52,199 nt of DNA. Origin: QYOJ01 sp964642545. GTDB taxonomy: Bacteria > Bacteroidota > Bacteroidia > Bacteroidales > FEN-979. Location of the stretch: positions 1-52,199 of the forward strand of contig CAZXQU010000016.1 in the NCBI GenBank assembly GCA_964642545.1. Direction: 5' to 3'. The position numbers and the translations under genes were made by a program. The notes beneath the pieces were generated by a model. It did not search any database and was not told the DNA's origin. It was given only the letters and a program-made list of their open reading frames with translations. Positions 1 to 8,401 of this stretch are shown piece by piece. Every line of letters begins with the position of its first letter. Position 1 is the stretch's first letter.

Positions 1-2
1 CG

Positions 3-1448
3 GAATATACCTATGTGAGCGATATCCTCGCGTCGAAATTTGACGAGAATGTCGTCTTCGCATCTTTCGACAACATCCTGCGCGACGACTTCAAACCATA
101 TCTGCTCAAGAGTACGGACAAAGGGCAGAGCTGGACCTCCATCGCCGGGAACCTGCCTGAAAACCACACCGTTCACTCGATCCAGGAGGATATCATCAAC
201 CCTAACCTGTTGTTCGTTGGAACCGAGTTTGGTTGTTTCTTTACCGTTGATGGCGGTACGAACTGGATCCAGTTGAAGTCAGGGATTCCAACCATCGCAG
301 TGAAAGATATCGCCATCCAGAAACGTGAAAATGACCTGGTGCTGGCAACCTTCGGCCGGGGATTTTATATCCTCGATGATTATTCACCCTTGAGGAAACT
401 GAACAAAGAGACCCTCGACATGGAGGGCTACATTTTCCCGGTGAAAGATGCCCTGATGTACCTCCCGACCGGCGGAAAATACGGACAGGGATCGACTGTT
501 TTTGAAGCCAAAAACCCCGACTTCGGCGCCATCTTTACCTATCATATCAAGGAGGTTCCCAAAACGAAAAAGGAGATCAGAAAAAAGAAAGAGAAGGAGT
601 TATTCAAAGAAGGGAAACCGATCCCACAACCTACCGAGGCGGAACTCAGGGAGGAGAAACTGGAGTTATCCCCATACATCACTTTCACCATAGCCGATGC
701 CTCTGATACGCCTGTGCGGATTTTCCACAAGTCGGCCAGCGAAGGCATCAGTCGCGAAAACTGGGACCTGAGGTACCAGTCAACCCGGTCGGTGGATGCA
801 GGCGAGACATGGGATCCTAAGAAAGAAAACGGGAGTGGTGTGCTAGCGATGCCGGGGACCTATTCTGTATCGCTGTCCATGACAGCCGGAGGTGAGACAA
901 AGCAGATTGCCGGACCAGTAGAATTTCAGGTAGTACCGTTGAATAATACCACCTTGCCAGCGGCCGACCGCCAGGCAATGGTTGCCTTTAACACCAAAGT
1001 TGCAGAGTTATCACGGGTAATGCGTGGGACCGAGTCCTATGCCGAAAAACTGCTGGAACGTGCAAACGACTTGCTTCTTTCACTGAACAGTATCCCCGGC
1101 GGGGCTCCTGACCTGATGAAACAAGCGAGGGAGATTCAACTTCAGCTGGATTCGATCATCAATGTAACCTTTAACCGGCGTACCGGAAAGCCAAGCGACG
1201 AAGAGAATCCGCCAGCCCCGGTACCATTGAATGACCGGCTGGGCAAGCTGACATGGGCCTCCTGGTCCTCGACCGGAGATCCAACGCAAACGGCTAAAAC
1301 AGCCTATTCGATCCTGGAAGAGGAGTTCCCACCGGTATATGACCAGGTGAAGCAGATCGGAGAGGTTGAACTTCCGGCGCTGGAAGCAGCAGCTGAAGCG
1401 TTGGGTGCACCGGCAACACCGGGGAGGTTGCCGGTTTGGAGGAAATGA
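3..1448 (+). CDS. Sortilin/VPS10-like beta-propeller protein, 5' truncated
   Basis: The reading frame is open from base 3, so the gene starts outside the window; the GTG at base 15 is internal. The first ~120 residues carry BNR/sortilin-type propeller blades (STDKGQSW, TVDGGTNW, ATFGRGFYILDD), as in VPS10-domain exo-sialidase-like proteins common in Bacteroidota. A very basic, probably helical stretch follows around residues 185-225 (KKEIRKKKEKE), then an immunoglobulin-like segment and a helical C-terminus. I see no sorting domain, and the natural end appears to be present. Such proteins are usually exported, but the signal peptide is not visible here. The exact function is unknown; the propeller assignment is fairly secure. 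A C-rich repeat begins a few bases after the stop. Confidence 0.8.
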   Translation, partial: EYTYVSDILASKFDENVVFASFDNILRDDFKPYLLKSTDKGQSWTSIAGNLPENHTVHSIQEDIINPNLLFVGTEFGCFFTVDGGTNWIQLKSGIPTIAVKDIAIQKRENDLVLATFGRGFYILDDYSPLRKLNKETLDMEGYIFPVKDALMYLPTGGKYGQGSTVFEAKNPDFGAIFTYHIKEVPKTKKEIRKKKEKELFKEGKPIPQPTEAELREEKLELSPYITFTIADASDTPVRIFHKSASEGISRENWDLRYQSTRSVDAGETWDPKKENGSGVLAMPGTYSVSLSMTAGGETKQIAGPVEFQVVPLNNTTLPAADRQAMVAFNTKVAELSRVMRGTESYAEKLLERANDLLLSLNSIPGGAPDLMKQAREIQLQLDSIINVTFNRRTGKPSDEENPPAPVPLNDRLGKLTWASWSSTGDPTQTAKTAYSILEEEFPPVYDQVKQIGEVELPALEAAAEALGAPATPGRLPVWRK

Positions 1449-1452
1449 TTTA

Positions 1453-1556
1453 CCCCTAAATCCCCTAAAGGGGACTTGCTCCCGCTTCGCGGGTATAATT
1501 GAGGCCGAAAGTTGATTCGAGGTTGCTTCGCTTCGCTCGCAAGGGGGCTTACTTCC
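1453..1556. repeat. C-rich palindromic intergenic repeat, copy 1
   Basis: It starts with ACCCCTAAATCCCC, continues into the palindrome CCCCTAAAGGGG, then ACTTGCTCCCGC, and ends with AAGGGGGCTTACTTCC, which resembles the opposite end of the element at 2023-2108. It also holds the short motif GCTTCGCTTCGCTCGC. It begins right after the stop of the upstream gene, and its far end contains the stop codon (1549-1551) of the minus-strand hypothetical gene. Related copies lie at 2023, 15077 and 23119. Confidence 0.8.
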
Positions 1557-1869
1557 ACTGTCGTGGAATGACCATTTCATTATCTGATCGCATATATGCT
1601 GATATTGCAGCGTGGTAAACGGTTTGATTGCGTTTTACCCGGATATCGTAAATGCTTAATAAGCTAGGATCTGCCTTGACGTGTTGGGCAAAAATCACGG
1701 CACGTTTAAATTTAGACATCCGTTTCTTTCTTGCAATTGTGGGAGGCTTCGATGATTTTTTCGGAATGGAGGCGATTACGATGGTTCCTTTCCGTTGCCG
1801 GATAACCAACTGATCGCCATACTTCCCGCTTACTCCTTTTAAAATGGCATTTTGACCTGTGACTTTCAT
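1549..1869 (-). CDS. Small basic conserved-looking hypothetical protein
   Basis: A 106-residue, strongly basic protein beginning MKVTGQNAILKGVSGKYGDQ and rich in Lys and Arg, with no signal peptide or membrane segment. The N-terminal half (KGVSGKYGDQLVIRQRKG) resembles short hypothetical proteins I associate with Bacteroidota, but I cannot name a family. The second half is helix-prone and basic, so nucleic-acid binding or a small structural role is possible; this is a guess. The gene is isolated, with C-rich repeats on both sides. Its stop codon lies inside a repeat copy, so the C-terminal residues may not be ancestral. No clear promoter box is visible upstream. Confidence 0.6.
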   Translation of the reverse strand: MKVTGQNAILKGVSGKYGDQLVIRQRKGTIVIASIPKKSSKPPTIARKKRMSKFKRAVIFAQHVKADPSLLSIYDIRVKRNQTVYHAAISAYMRSDNEMVIPRQWK

Positions 1870-1954
1870 ATCGAGCGTTTTCTATAAAGACACAAATTCA
1901 AATGAAAAAGTTGGATTTTACCCGAAGCTAAACTAAAAGAAAACTACTTGCAAG

Positions 1955-1997
1955 ACGAAATCAAGACGAACATATAACGAATCTAAGACGAATTTAG
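1955..1997. repeat. Degenerate 11-base tandem repeat
   Basis: Four imperfect units begin ACGAA (acgaaatcaag, acgaacatata, acgaatctaag, acgaatttag) with an 11-base period. They lie in the 232-base gap between the small hypothetical gene and wecE. The rest of that gap holds a short TTAGGGTTAGGG run and C-rich copy 2. Confidence 0.5.
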
Positions 1998-2022
1998 ACA
2001 AACCGACATTAGGGTTAGGGTG

Positions 2023-2108
2023 AGGTTGCCCCGCGAAGCGGGAGTAAGCCCCCTTTAGGGGGTTTGGGGGCAAGCAAGAGATTTAGGGGTAACCGCGGAA
2101 CTTAGGGG
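2023..2108. repeat. C-rich palindromic intergenic repeat, copy 2 (inverted)
   Basis: This copy is in the opposite orientation to copy 1. It reads CCCGCGAAGCGGGAGTAAGC, then CCCCCTTTAGGGGG, a G-rich run and ATTTAGGGGTAA. On the minus strand its CCCCTAA supplies the last proline codon and the TAA stop of the wecE-like gene at 2102-2104. Confidence 0.8.
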
Positions 2109-3232
2109 TTAAAGAATTTTTCAATCGCTTTAACAATATACTCCATCTCCCTCCTCTTCAAATTGTAAAAGAACGGCAGGCGAAGAATTGTATCGGAGAA
2201 GCGGCCGGTGTTCGGAAGGGCACGTCCGTCATGCTTATCTTTGAAATAGGGACTGCTGTGGAGGGGGAAATAGTGGAATACAGCCTGGATGCCGCTATTT
2301 CTCAGGTGGTCGAGCAGGGCATCACGTGTTGATTTGTCGGGCAGGGTTACATAGAACATGTTCCCATTTACGGTAGCATGCTCAGGGATTACCGGCCTGA
2401 GCAGGTTTCCCTTCTCTTCAAAATTTAGAAAACGCTCATGGTACTCCCACCAGATCCATTTCCGCTGTCGCTGAATTTTCCGGAACTGCTTCATCTGGGC
2501 ATAGAGCAGAGCAGCTAATACGTCGGAAGGGAGAAATGATGAACCAATATCCATCCAATGATAATTATCCGCTTCGCCCCGGTGAAAAGCAGCACGGTTG
2601 GTCCCTTTCTCCCAGATGATCTCTGCCCGATCCAGAAAAGGTTTATGATTTATAGTCAGCATCCCTCCCTCTCCTGAAGTGATATTCTTGGTTTCATGAA
2701 ACGAAAAGGCTCCAAGGTGGCCAATGGAACCCAACGGTTCATCTTTGTAGTACGACTCGATAGCATGCGCTGCATCCTCCACCACCAGGAGATTGTGCCG
2801 GTTGGCGATCGCCATGATCTGATCCATTTCGCAAGCCAGTCCGCTATAGTGAAACACCACGATAACCCTGGTCGCTGGAGTGATGAGCTTTTCAATTTCC
2901 GCAGGATCGATGTTGGGAACCGGTCCGAGTGTATCGGCGAAAACAAGCTTTGCTCCCCTCAACAGAAAGGCGTTTGCCGTAGACATAAAAGTAAAAGAGG
3001 GAAGAATCACCTCGTCGCCTGGTTGAATGTTGGTCAGAATAGAAGCCATCTCCAGGGCATCGGTGCAGGAGGAGGTAAGGAGCACTTTGTTAAAGCCAAA
3101 CTCCTCTTCGAAAAACCGATGGCATAATGCTGTATACTTCCCGTTCCCGGCAATGGTACCCGACAGCGCTGCCTGAATCATGAATTTGATGGATGTCAGA
3201 GGGAGGTACGGCTTATTGAAAGGGATATTCAT
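2102..3232 (-). CDS. wecE: dTDP-4-amino-4,6-dideoxygalactose transaminase (WecE/RffA type)
   Basis: A PLP-dependent DegT/DnrJ/EryC1 aminotransferase that in the known family converts dTDP-4-keto-6-deoxyglucose to dTDP-Fuc4N, a 4-amino sugar for surface glycans. Close family motifs are visible: SCTDALEMAS, PSFTFMSTANAFLLRGAK, VVEDAAHAI, the lysine motif FSFHETKNITSGEGGM, then EKGTNRAAFHRG and DIGSSF. I chose the internal ATG at 3232 (MNIPFNKPYL); this gives 376 residues, the length of E. coli WecE. The ORF can be extended to 3295, but the extra 21 residues do not fit the family. The gene is divergent from the flippase. No dTDP-glucose synthase or dehydratase gene is in the window. The last codon and stop come from a C-rich repeat. 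Confidence 0.9.
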   Translation of the reverse strand: MNIPFNKPYLPLTSIKFMIQAALSGTIAGNGKYTALCHRFFEEEFGFNKVLLTSSCTDALEMASILTNIQPGDEVILPSFTFMSTANAFLLRGAKLVFADTLGPVPNIDPAEIEKLITPATRVIVVFHYSGLACEMDQIMAIANRHNLLVVEDAAHAIESYYKDEPLGSIGHLGAFSFHETKNITSGEGGMLTINHKPFLDRAEIIWEKGTNRAAFHRGEADNYHWMDIGSSFLPSDVLAALLYAQMKQFRKIQRQRKWIWWEYHERFLNFEEKGNLLRPVIPEHATVNGNMFYVTLPDKSTRDALLDHLRNSGIQAVFHYFPLHSSPYFKDKHDGRALPNTGRFSDTILRLPFFYNLKRREMEYIVKAIEKFFNP

Positions 3233-3255
3233 GAAAGCGAAATTAAGAAATAGTT

Positions 3256-3263
3256 TACTTTTG
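3256..3263 (+). promoter_or_regulatory. Bacteroidota -7 box for the flippase gene
   Basis: TACTTTTG matches TAnnTTTG exactly, 37 bases before the GTG start at 3301 in the divergent wecE/flippase gap. I see no convincing -33 TTTG partner, so this rests on the -7 box alone. Confidence 0.45.
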
Positions 3264-3300
3264 TACGCAATTATTAGGGTTTTATTGTTTATCACTTCTT

Positions 3301-4623
3301 GTGGCGAAACGATCGTATTTTCAGGATATCATAAGTGTTTTTGGCAGTAACCTTTCTGTTACCATCAGCAATCTACTGATCGGGATTATGCTTTCAAGAA
3401 TCCTCGGGGCTGCCGGATTCGGAATCTACTCCTCCATCATCGTGTTGCCAATCATCGTGATCGGGTTTACACAATTTGGCATCCGGAGATCAACTATCTA
3501 TCATATCGGCAATAAAATCCTGCCTGAAGAAAACATCATCTCTGCCCTCTTTCTACTGCTTCTATGGACAAGCGCCCTAAGCATCATCATCTGCGGGATC
3601 GCATTTTTCTTCTATGGAACCCAAAATTTCGACCCGCTGATTATCGGAATCGTACTCCTAACCATACCCCTTCTCCTGGCTAATGTGTTTGCCGGCGGAA
3701 TCTTTTTGGGGAAAGAGGATATCCGAAACTCCAACATCGTGAATGCAAGTCCCATAGTGCTAACCCTCCTTTTTACAGTGTTATTCGTATGGGTGATACC
3801 GCTGTCAGTTTTGGGAGCGTTTATCGCCATCGGACTGGCGAACCTGATCACCTTCTTCTTTGTTTTCAGGAAATTGCTTGTTAAAAGCATGGTGAAGATC
3901 AACTGGAAATACCAGGAACCCGTGATGAAAAGCATGATCAAGCTGGGGCTGGTTAATGCCATTGCCATCTTTGTGATGCAGCTGAACTACCGAATGGACA
4001 TCCTGATGCTGAAACAGTTATCCACCTTCGAACAGGTTGGTTACTACTCGCTTGCCACACAGATCGCTGAGCAGCTGTGGCACATTCCTTTTGCCATCGA
4101 GATGATCATTCTTAGCCGTAGTGCCAACACTTCCGACAACCAGTTTCTGCATAAAACAGTGGCATCCATCTTCAGGGTATCACTGATCATCGGGCTCCTC
4201 CTTGGCGCTGTGATCTTCTTCCTGGCTCCACTCCTGGTCCCGCTGATCTTTGGAAAGGAGTTCATTCCCACCACCACGATGATTCGTACCATCCTCCCGG
4301 GGATATTGATCCTGGTCGGATTCCGCATCCTGAACAGCCGCCTCACCGGGATGGGAAAACCACAGGTTGCCATCTATACATTTGTCCCGGCGCTGCTCAT
4401 CAACTTTATCCTCAACCTTATCCTGCTGCCACGGTATGGAGGTATAGGAGCAGCGTGGGCCACCAATGTTAGCTACGCCGTGGGGTCTATCGCCTTTCTG
4501 TTTGTTTATGCACGAATTACACAGATGTCGGCGCTGCAGATATTCACCTTCCGGAAGAGCGATTTTTACTTTTTCAGAGATATGAAAACATTGCTGTTTA
4601 AAAGCCGAACAAATAATAGTTGA
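3301..4623 (+). CDS. Wzx-like polysaccharide/oligosaccharide flippase
   Basis: A 440-residue polytopic membrane protein with about 12 hydrophobic helices, few charges and an N-terminus (SYFQDIISVFGSNLSV) typical of the polysaccharide transport (PST/Wzx) branch of the MOP superfamily. Members flip undecaprenyl-linked glycans across the inner membrane. The start is GTG at 3301; no better start is present. Divergent pairing with a WecE-type aminotransferase and convergent placement with a GNAT/glycosyltransferase string support a role in surface-glycan export. The substrate cannot be read from sequence. The C-terminus is only 18 bases from the end of the convergent GNAT gene, with no obvious hairpin terminator between them. 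Confidence 0.85.
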   Translation: MAKRSYFQDIISVFGSNLSVTISNLLIGIMLSRILGAAGFGIYSSIIVLPIIVIGFTQFGIRRSTIYHIGNKILPEENIISALFLLLLWTSALSIIICGIAFFFYGTQNFDPLIIGIVLLTIPLLLANVFAGGIFLGKEDIRNSNIVNASPIVLTLLFTVLFVWVIPLSVLGAFIAIGLANLITFFFVFRKLLVKSMVKINWKYQEPVMKSMIKLGLVNAIAIFVMQLNYRMDILMLKQLSTFEQVGYYSLATQIAEQLWHIPFAIEMIILSRSANTSDNQFLHKTVASIFRVSLIIGLLLGAVIFFLAPLLVPLIFGKEFIPTTTMIRTILPGILILVGFRILNSRLTGMGKPQVAIYTFVPALLINFILNLILLPRYGGIGAAWATNVSYAVGSIAFLFVYARITQMSALQIFTFRKSDFYFFRDMKTLLFKSRTNNS

Positions 4624-4641
4624 AACCAGAACGACTTAATA

Positions 4642-5319
4642 TCAGAAATAGTAGGCCCTGCCTGCTTCCGTAAGCGTCTGTTTTTTAAGGAAAGGATTTC
4701 CCTGTATTAATTGTGTTTCAAAATGCATGACCACCGGATAACCTTCGTCGTCTGGCTCTATGAGAATGACAGATGTATCATCCTGTCCCATCAAATGCCT
4801 GATGGCATTCAATAATTTTCCTGCCTTTTGATTAAACCGTTGCAAGGTTAGTTCGTACAACTGGTTTTCGACCTCTTTTTGTCCATCACAAAGCTGATAA
4901 CCCAGCATTTGGTTATATTTAATAACCGGTAGATTTGTCTTCAGAATATGTGCATAGATCTTCTCCCAATTGAAGACTCTGAAGAAGAGATCTGTCATCA
5001 TGACAGAGACTATGGCTGGAACAAAGGTATGGTATACCCCACGGTCGGGGATGAAAATCCCTGATTCAAATGTATGTTTCTCCCACTCGATATTTTTGGC
5101 ATTGATCACTCCCACGTTGCTGCTTTCGTATAGGATTACGAAATAGGCATTGTTGATATTCTGGATCGATCTGAACCAATGTTGCTGTTCTTCAGGTGTA
5201 ATGAAATTTCGGTATTCATGATTTCTCGAAACGAATGGATTATTCCGCCAGGTTCTGACCTGCTCGAGATCCTTTTCTGTGAGATTTTTCAGAGTAATTC
5301 CATATTTTATGTATTGCAT
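4642..5319 (-). CDS. GNAT-family N-acyltransferase, probably acting on an amino sugar
   Basis: A 225-residue protein whose first ~165 residues follow the RimJ/RimL/PseH pattern: ITLKNLTEKDLEQVRTWRNN at the start, GVINAKNIEW in the middle, and NLPVIKYNQMLGYQL near the acyl-CoA fold end. This type of GNAT often acylates nucleotide-linked 4-amino sugars. The C-terminal ~50 residues are extra to the fold and unassigned. It is the last gene of the minus-strand acyl/glycan string, 23 bases after the glycosyltransferase. Acting downstream of the WecE-type aminotransferase, with either acetyl-CoA or the cluster's acyl-ACP as donor, is inference from context. Confidence 0.75.
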   Translation of the reverse strand: MQYIKYGITLKNLTEKDLEQVRTWRNNPFVSRNHEYRNFITPEEQQHWFRSIQNINNAYFVILYESSNVGVINAKNIEWEKHTFESGIFIPDRGVYHTFVPAIVSVMMTDLFFRVFNWEKIYAHILKTNLPVIKYNQMLGYQLCDGQKEVENQLYELTLQRFNQKAGKLLNAIRHLMGQDDTSVILIEPDDEGYPVVMHFETQLIQGNPFLKKQTLTEAGRAYYF

Positions 5320-5342
5320 ATGGATACGTTGAGATGATTGAA

Positions 5343-6266
5343 TCAGAGTACTTTTTTAATTGAATAGGGTGGTTTTTTATTCTGCACCAAATAGATCCTT
5401 CGCAAATAATCCCCAATAATGCCAAGGCTAAAAAGTATGATGCTTGTTGAGAAGAGTATGGATACGATCAGGGAGGTGTAACCTAGAGGTACATCAAAAT
5501 AGAGTTTCAGAACCAGAAAATAGACAACCAGGGCAAAGGTGATCAAAGAGCCTGTTAGCCCTCCATAAACTAATATCTTCAGCGGTAGTGTCGTGTACTG
5601 GAACAAGATGTTCCCCATTAACCGGAATAGTTTCCGTGAAGAGTACCCCGACTTGCTGTATTTCCTGGTGCGGTGTTCAACTTCGATAAATACAATATCG
5701 TTTGTATACCATTGGAAAATTTCATCAAGAAAGATGAAATGGTGAATGTGGTTCAGCACCTTCAACATCAAATCACGACTAATCAGCCTGAAAGAGGATC
5801 CATTACCTGTTGAATGGTGAATGAATCGTGCCGAATGTTTCAATGACCGACTCCCGATATTCCGGAGGAGAGAATGGTTTTTTGTTTTATAGACACCGTA
5901 TACTACATCCGCTTGGGTTTGTTCAGCTACTTCATGGATTTTTTTGATCTCTGAAGGAGGGTTTTGAAGATCGTCATCGATGGTGATGACCCGCTCTCCA
6001 TCGGCAAACGAAAATCCGCAGAGAGTCGCGTTGTGTTGTCCAAAATTCCGTGCCAACCTAACAACCTTGATAACATTAGGGTAGTCATTCTTCAGTTCTC
6101 TGAGAACCTGCCAGCTATCGTCCTGACTATTGTCATCTATAAAAATTACTTCAAAGGAGAGATTCAGTTCCCGAAAAACAGATTCCAATTCGCAAAATAG
6201 CTCCTTCAAGGAGGGCTCACTGTTGTAAACCGGAACAATAACGGAATATTTTAGAGAATCATCCAT
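5343..6266 (-). CDS. Family 2 glycosyltransferase, polyprenyl-phosphate type (DPM1/ArnC/GtrB-like)
   Basis: A 307-residue GT2 enzyme that would move a sugar from a nucleotide donor to polyprenyl phosphate on the cytoplasmic side of the inner membrane. The GT-A motifs are clear: VIVPVYNSE at the start, FIDDNSQDDS near residue 45, LARNFGQHNA, and ITIDDDLQNPP near residue 98. Two C-terminal membrane helices (about 230-255 and 265-290) are typical of the GtrB/ArnC class. It lies 15 bases after the SDR gene and 23 before the GNAT gene, so co-transcription is likely. The donor sugar is unknown. A lipid-linked sugar made here could feed the GT-C enzyme at 12538-14559. Confidence 0.88.
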   Translation of the reverse strand: MDDSLKYSVIVPVYNSEPSLKELFCELESVFRELNLSFEVIFIDDNSQDDSWQVLRELKNDYPNVIKVVRLARNFGQHNATLCGFSFADGERVITIDDDLQNPPSEIKKIHEVAEQTQADVVYGVYKTKNHSLLRNIGSRSLKHSARFIHHSTGNGSSFRLISRDLMLKVLNHIHHFIFLDEIFQWYTNDIVFIEVEHRTRKYSKSGYSSRKLFRLMGNILFQYTTLPLKILVYGGLTGSLITFALVVYFLVLKLYFDVPLGYTSLIVSILFSTSIILFSLGIIGDYLRRIYLVQNKKPPYSIKKVL

Positions 6267-6281
6267 ATGAACTTCAGCATT

Positions 6282-7040
6282 TTAACCTCCTCCAAGAAAT
6301 AGATTTGTCCCGGTGATCCACTTTGACGCATCAGAAAGATAGAACACTATTGTATTTGCCACATCCTCTGGTTCGCCCAGTCCCAGTGGTTGCCTCTCTT
6401 CTATTTTGGCTACGGTCTCTGCAGATATTTTCTCCTGGGTTTGATCTAACATAGGTCCTTTCACGAAACCTGGTGAGATACAGTTTACCCGTATTCCTGT
6501 TGGCAATAACTCCAGCCCCAGCACTCGGGCATATGCTTCCAGGGCTGCTTTGGCGCTGATATACATTGCTCCACCAACGAATGGATACCTTGTTGAGATA
6601 GAAGAGATGAAAACAATTGAACAGAGCTGGTTTTGTAGTTTTTTCTTTTTCTGAATAGAGGTCATGAGCATCACCGGAGCATCAAAACTGATACTGAAAT
6701 TCTTTACGAGGTCATTTTGGGTAAGAAATTTAGTTGGTAAAAGATCTGAAATCCCGACGGAGAAAACCACGCCGTTTAGCATAGGGAGATGGTTTGTGAG
6801 TATATCAATCTCTTGTTGAGAAGTCAAGTCTGCTGCTATCTGTAAATGTTCAACATGACTAAGGCTACGATCAAGCTGAACGAATGTCTCATTTAGTTTT
6901 TCGGGGTTGCGGCCGGTGATGATAACCTGAGCTCCCTGCTGGCTAACTGTAATGGCAGTTTGCTTCCCCAGGCCTGAGGAGGCTCCTGTGACCAGGATTA
7001 TTTTATCGGTAAGAGTAAACGGATTGGTCATCAAGATCAA
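6282..7040 (-). CDS. SDR-family oxidoreductase (FabG-like)
   Basis: A classical short-chain dehydrogenase of 252 residues. The nucleotide-binding GASSGLG is at residues 19-25, SSIS at about 146-149 and the catalytic YISAK at 160-164; the usual NNAG is replaced by FSVGI. Family members use NAD(P)H to reduce keto groups. Directly downstream of an acyl carrier protein and a KAS III gene, the natural guess is reduction of a 3-ketoacyl-ACP, though a nucleotide-sugar keto group cannot be excluded. An alternative ATG three codons in (MTNPF) fits the family equally well. It is 24 bases after the KAS III gene and 15 before the GT2 gene. Confidence 0.85.
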   Translation of the reverse strand: MILMTNPFTLTDKIILVTGASSGLGKQTAITVSQQGAQVIITGRNPEKLNETFVQLDRSLSHVEHLQIAADLTSQQEIDILTNHLPMLNGVVFSVGISDLLPTKFLTQNDLVKNFSISFDAPVMLMTSIQKKKKLQNQLCSIVFISSISTRYPFVGGAMYISAKAALEAYARVLGLELLPTGIRVNCISPGFVKGPMLDQTQEKISAETVAKIEERQPLGLGEPEDVANTIVFYLSDASKWITGTNLFLGGG

Positions 7041-7064
7041 GTTAAAAGCATCAAATCACAATTC

Positions 7065-8120
7065 CTAAAATTCCAGTACTTCCGGGCAAATGATTTTTTC
7101 CGTTTCAAGTAAGACGGAACCCCATGACAATCCTATTCCAAACGCTGAGAGCAGCAGGTTTATTTTCTTTGATGTCAACTCTTTACCAAGTTCTGACACC
7201 ATGGTTAGCGGGACGGAAGCGGAGCTAGTGTTTCCGTATTTCTGGATGGAGTATGGGATTTTCGAAGGATCGATTTTCAGCATCTTTCTAAGAGTTTCAT
7301 TGATCAGTTTATTGGCCTGGTGGAACACAATGTAATCAACGGAATCTATTGTTCTGTCAGTAAATGTAAGGAGGGTTCTCAAGTTGGGAACCACCTCCCT
7401 GAGAGAAAAGTTAAAGACTCTCACACCGTCTAAGGCAACCTGGAGGTTATTCCGGTGAATCCCATTCCCATATCGTCGATAGTCAAATGACTTTTTTGAT
7501 AGGCCGTTCCGTACCCCGCCGTCGGGTATTATGATCGCATCGTATCCTGACCCATCGCCTTCCAGGTTATAAGACATTTTGGGTGCTTGTTCGGAAAGTT
7601 CGATGGCAGTAGCAGTACCTGCATCTCCGAAGAGTGGGTGTGTGCTTTTGTCGCGGTACGAGGTATTGAGTGATGAGATATCCCCCACAAGCAATAATCC
7701 TTTTCGGATTCCAGTAGAGTTCATCAGACTGCTAATAATGGAAAGGCCATAAACAAATCCGGAGCATCCCTGGTTGATATCGATGGTGATCGTGGATTTG
7801 GGCAGTCCAAGTTTATCCTGAAGTATCCCACTTGTTGCCGGGATCAGGTAGTCCCGGGTTTGAGAAACGAAGATCAGCAACCCGATCTCTTCTTTCGCCC
7901 AGGCAAGATCAGCGAGCAACCTCTGGGCTGCAAACTGACAAAGATCAGATGTTGTAGTTCCGTTAGAGATCACCCGTCTAACTTCCACTCCTACGGTATT
8001 TCGAAAGAGGTCTCGCTCTTTCTTTGAAATCCAGTGATATTCAGAATTGTGTTCCCTGTTGCGGGGAACGCAGGCTGCCATCCCTGATATACGAATGTGG
8101 GGTATTGAAAAAAGGGCCAT
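7065..8120 (-). CDS. 3-oxoacyl-ACP synthase III-type ketosynthase (KAS III/FabH-like)
   Basis: A 351-residue thiolase-fold condensing enzyme with the complete KAS III triad: Cys119 (DINQGCSGF), His267 (FHQAN) and Asn297 (YGNTSS). FabH-type enzymes condense an acyl primer with malonyl-ACP. Its start overlaps the ACP stop by one base (TAATG), so the two are translationally coupled and the ACP is its likely partner. Placement beside glycan genes rather than other fatty-acid synthesis genes suggests a dedicated acyl group for a glycan or lipid. It is diverged from housekeeping FabH in the region after the Cys, but I cannot place it in a subfamily without a tree. Confidence 0.9.
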   Translation of the reverse strand: MALFSIPHIRISGMAACVPRNREHNSEYHWISKKERDLFRNTVGVEVRRVISNGTTTSDLCQFAAQRLLADLAWAKEEIGLLIFVSQTRDYLIPATSGILQDKLGLPKSTITIDINQGCSGFVYGLSIISSLMNSTGIRKGLLLVGDISSLNTSYRDKSTHPLFGDAGTATAIELSEQAPKMSYNLEGDGSGYDAIIIPDGGVRNGLSKKSFDYRRYGNGIHRNNLQVALDGVRVFNFSLREVVPNLRTLLTFTDRTIDSVDYIVFHQANKLINETLRKMLKIDPSKIPYSIQKYGNTSSASVPLTMVSELGKELTSKKINLLLSAFGIGLSWGSVLLETEKIICPEVLEF

Positions 8121-8356
8121 TATGTTTTTACACGACTCCTGATAAGTGAATACATTTCCTGTACAGTTTGCAATTTCACCAGGTCCGAAGCTGTCAGCGT
8201 CACATCGTACTCAATCTTTACCAGTGCTATCAGAATCAATGCATGAATCGAATTCCATTCAAATTCTTCACGAAAATTACTGGATGGTTTCAGTGTACAA
8301 GGCTTCAGATCCTCAAATTCATTTTCGATACAAGTGATAAACTCTTCAATCGACAT
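8120..8356 (-). CDS. Acyl carrier protein, dedicated type
   Basis: A 78-residue acidic four-helix ACP. The phosphopantetheine serine is Ser36 in EWNSIHAL; the usual Asp before the Ser is Asn here, and Ile replaces Leu in the common DSL. The rest fits: an acidic first helix (IENEFEDL) and a VTLTASDLVKLQTVQEM segment. It overlaps the KAS III gene by one base and lies 45 bases after the TonB receptor gene. The altered DSL motif and the location argue for a specialised carrier rather than AcpP of fatty-acid synthesis. Loading could come from the acyl-AMP ligase of the same string. Confidence 0.85.
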   Translation of the reverse strand: MSIEEFITCIENEFEDLKPCTLKPSSNFREEFEWNSIHALILIALVKIEYDVTLTASDLVKLQTVQEMYSLIRSRVKT

Positions 8357-8401
8357 CCTTCCGATGGTTTAATGACAGTAAAAGTAACTCTTTTTTCACT
8401 A

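Noticed and set aside
1080..1580. Minus-strand ORF of 166 residues over the sortilin-like gene end and the C-rich repeat
   Set aside because: It is antisense to a well-supported coding frame, and its N-terminal part is only repeat sequence (CERSEATS).
1549..1869. Toxin-antitoxin component
   Set aside because: No second small gene is adjacent and no toxin or antitoxin motif is visible.
2010..2022. TTAGGGTTAGGG resembling telomeric repeat
   Set aside because: Only two units, next to a G-rich repeat element in a clearly bacterial context.
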